Assembly: GCA_030609785.1 (NCBI GenBank)
Contig: JAUWTC010000167.1
Coordinates: forward strand, 1 to 6,182
Length of the DNA stretch: 6,182 nucleotides
DNA from: Holophagae bacterium
GTDB taxonomy: Bacteria > Acidobacteriota > Thermoanaerobaculia > Thermoanaerobaculales > Sulfomarinibacteraceae
Reading direction: 5' to 3'
Part shown: one piece after another, positions 6,021-6,182 of the stretch
Position numbering within the stretch: the stretch's first letter is position 1
Layout of the letters: each line of letters opens with the position of its first letter
Made by a program: the position numbers and the translations under genes
Notes under the pieces: generated by a model
What the model was told of the DNA's origin: nothing
The model's database searches: none
What the model saw: the letters and a program-made list of their open reading frames with translations, nothing else

Positions 6021-6053
6021 TGGGAGCGCGGGCCTCCTGGCCCGCATCGTGAC
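6021..6053 (+). repeat. 33-base hairpin repeat, copy A
   Basis: GGGAGCGC leads into a perfect stem GCGGGCC (6028-6034) / GGCCCGC (6039-6045) and ends in GCATCGTGAC. The flanks match copies B and C, while the stem differs by paired changes. It is the first of three copies in 137 bases. Confidence 0.85.
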
Positions 6054-6067
6054 GCTGGAAGCAACTC

Positions 6068-6100
6068 CTGGAGCGCAGGTCTCCGTACCTGCATCGTGAC
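6068..6100 (+). repeat. 33-base hairpin repeat, copy B
   Basis: This copy is in the same orientation as copy A, 14 bases after it. The stem GCAGGT (6075-6080) / ACCTGC (6087-6092) encloses the loop CTCCGT. Relative to copy A, stem pairs 3 and 6 change from G-C to A-T and from C-G to T-A. The terminal GCATCGTGAC is identical. Confidence 0.85.
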
Positions 6101-6124
6101 CTCGAAGACATCGAATACTCGAAA

Positions 6125-6157
6125 GTCACGATGCACGATCGGAGTCGTGCGCTCCCA
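6125..6157 (-). repeat. 33-base hairpin repeat, copy C (inverted)
   Basis: This is the reverse complement of the same unit. On the + strand the stem is GCACGA (6133-6138) / TCGTGC (6145-6150). In the orientation of copies A and B the stem is GCACGA with loop CTCCGA. With copy A it frames the region with 9-base inverted ends, TGGGAGCGC at 6021-6029 and GCGCTCCCA at 6149-6157. Confidence 0.85.
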
Positions 6158-6182
6158 CCCGGCGCTGGGTGCAGGCCCTGAA

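Noticed and set aside
5444..6136. Minus-strand frame running through the end of the radical SAM gene and the repeats
   Set aside because: It is antisense to a well-supported enzyme and its N-terminal part is translated from repeat DNA.
6021..6157. CRISPR array
   Set aside because: Only three units, one inverted, internally variable, with gaps of 14 and 24 bases. Not the structure of an array.
6021..6157. Complete MITE with terminal inverted repeats
   Set aside because: The outer 9 bases are inverted, but no target-site duplication is visible at either side and the ends are explained by copies A and C of the small repeat.
5918..6182. Intrinsic terminator after the radical SAM gene
   Set aside because: The hairpins at 6028-6045 and 6075-6092 are not followed by a T-run on the + strand.

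Overview
The window is a GC-rich bacterial segment carrying a same-strand block of genes for haem handling and System II (Ccs/Res) cytochrome c maturation. It ends in a cobalamin-dependent radical SAM enzyme that resembles BchE. All six credible genes are on the + strand and tightly packed, with GTGA, ATGA, GTGA and TGATG junctions. Non-ATG starts are used. The organism cannot be named from this sequence. A GC-rich genome, a probable ResB-CcsA fusion, several CcsA paralogues and intergenic junk-like repeats fit an anaerobic or facultative lineage with many cytochromes (planctomycete, acidobacterial, deltaproteobacterial or similar, often known only from metagenomes). That placement is inference.

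Layout. Positions 1-1076 hold the C-terminal CcsA part of a protein whose frame is open to the left edge, probably a CcsBA (ResB-CcsA) fusion. Positions 1073-1885 hold a second, complete CcsA. Positions 1886-2095 are an intergenic gap with 7-base repeats in two inverted tracts, including an exact 18-base inverted repeat. Positions 2096-3154 encode a ResB (CcsB) protein. Positions 3151-3993 encode a third CcsA-like protein whose WWD motif has two Trp-to-Phe changes. Positions 3990-4445 encode an unrecognised small three-helix membrane protein. Positions 4445-5917 encode the B12/radical SAM protein. Positions 5918-6182 are noncoding, with a 10-base tandem repeat and three copies of a 33-base hairpin repeat whose stem pairs covary.

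How the parts may work together. ResB plus a CcsA-type protein exports haem and attaches it to CxxCH motifs outside the membrane. The presumed TM-His of ResB (H100) and the three haem-ligand histidines of each CcsA-like protein are present at matching spacing, so all three CcsA-like proteins look functional as haem binders. No apocytochrome (CxxCH), ResA/CcsX or CcdA is encoded here, so the client is unknown. Translational linkage of the variant CcsA, the small membrane protein and the BchE-like enzyme suggests, as a hypothesis, a branch in which a tetrapyrrole or another membrane-associated substrate is modified oxygen-independently and then handled by a dedicated haem translocase. This is the most interesting possibility in the window and it is unproven.
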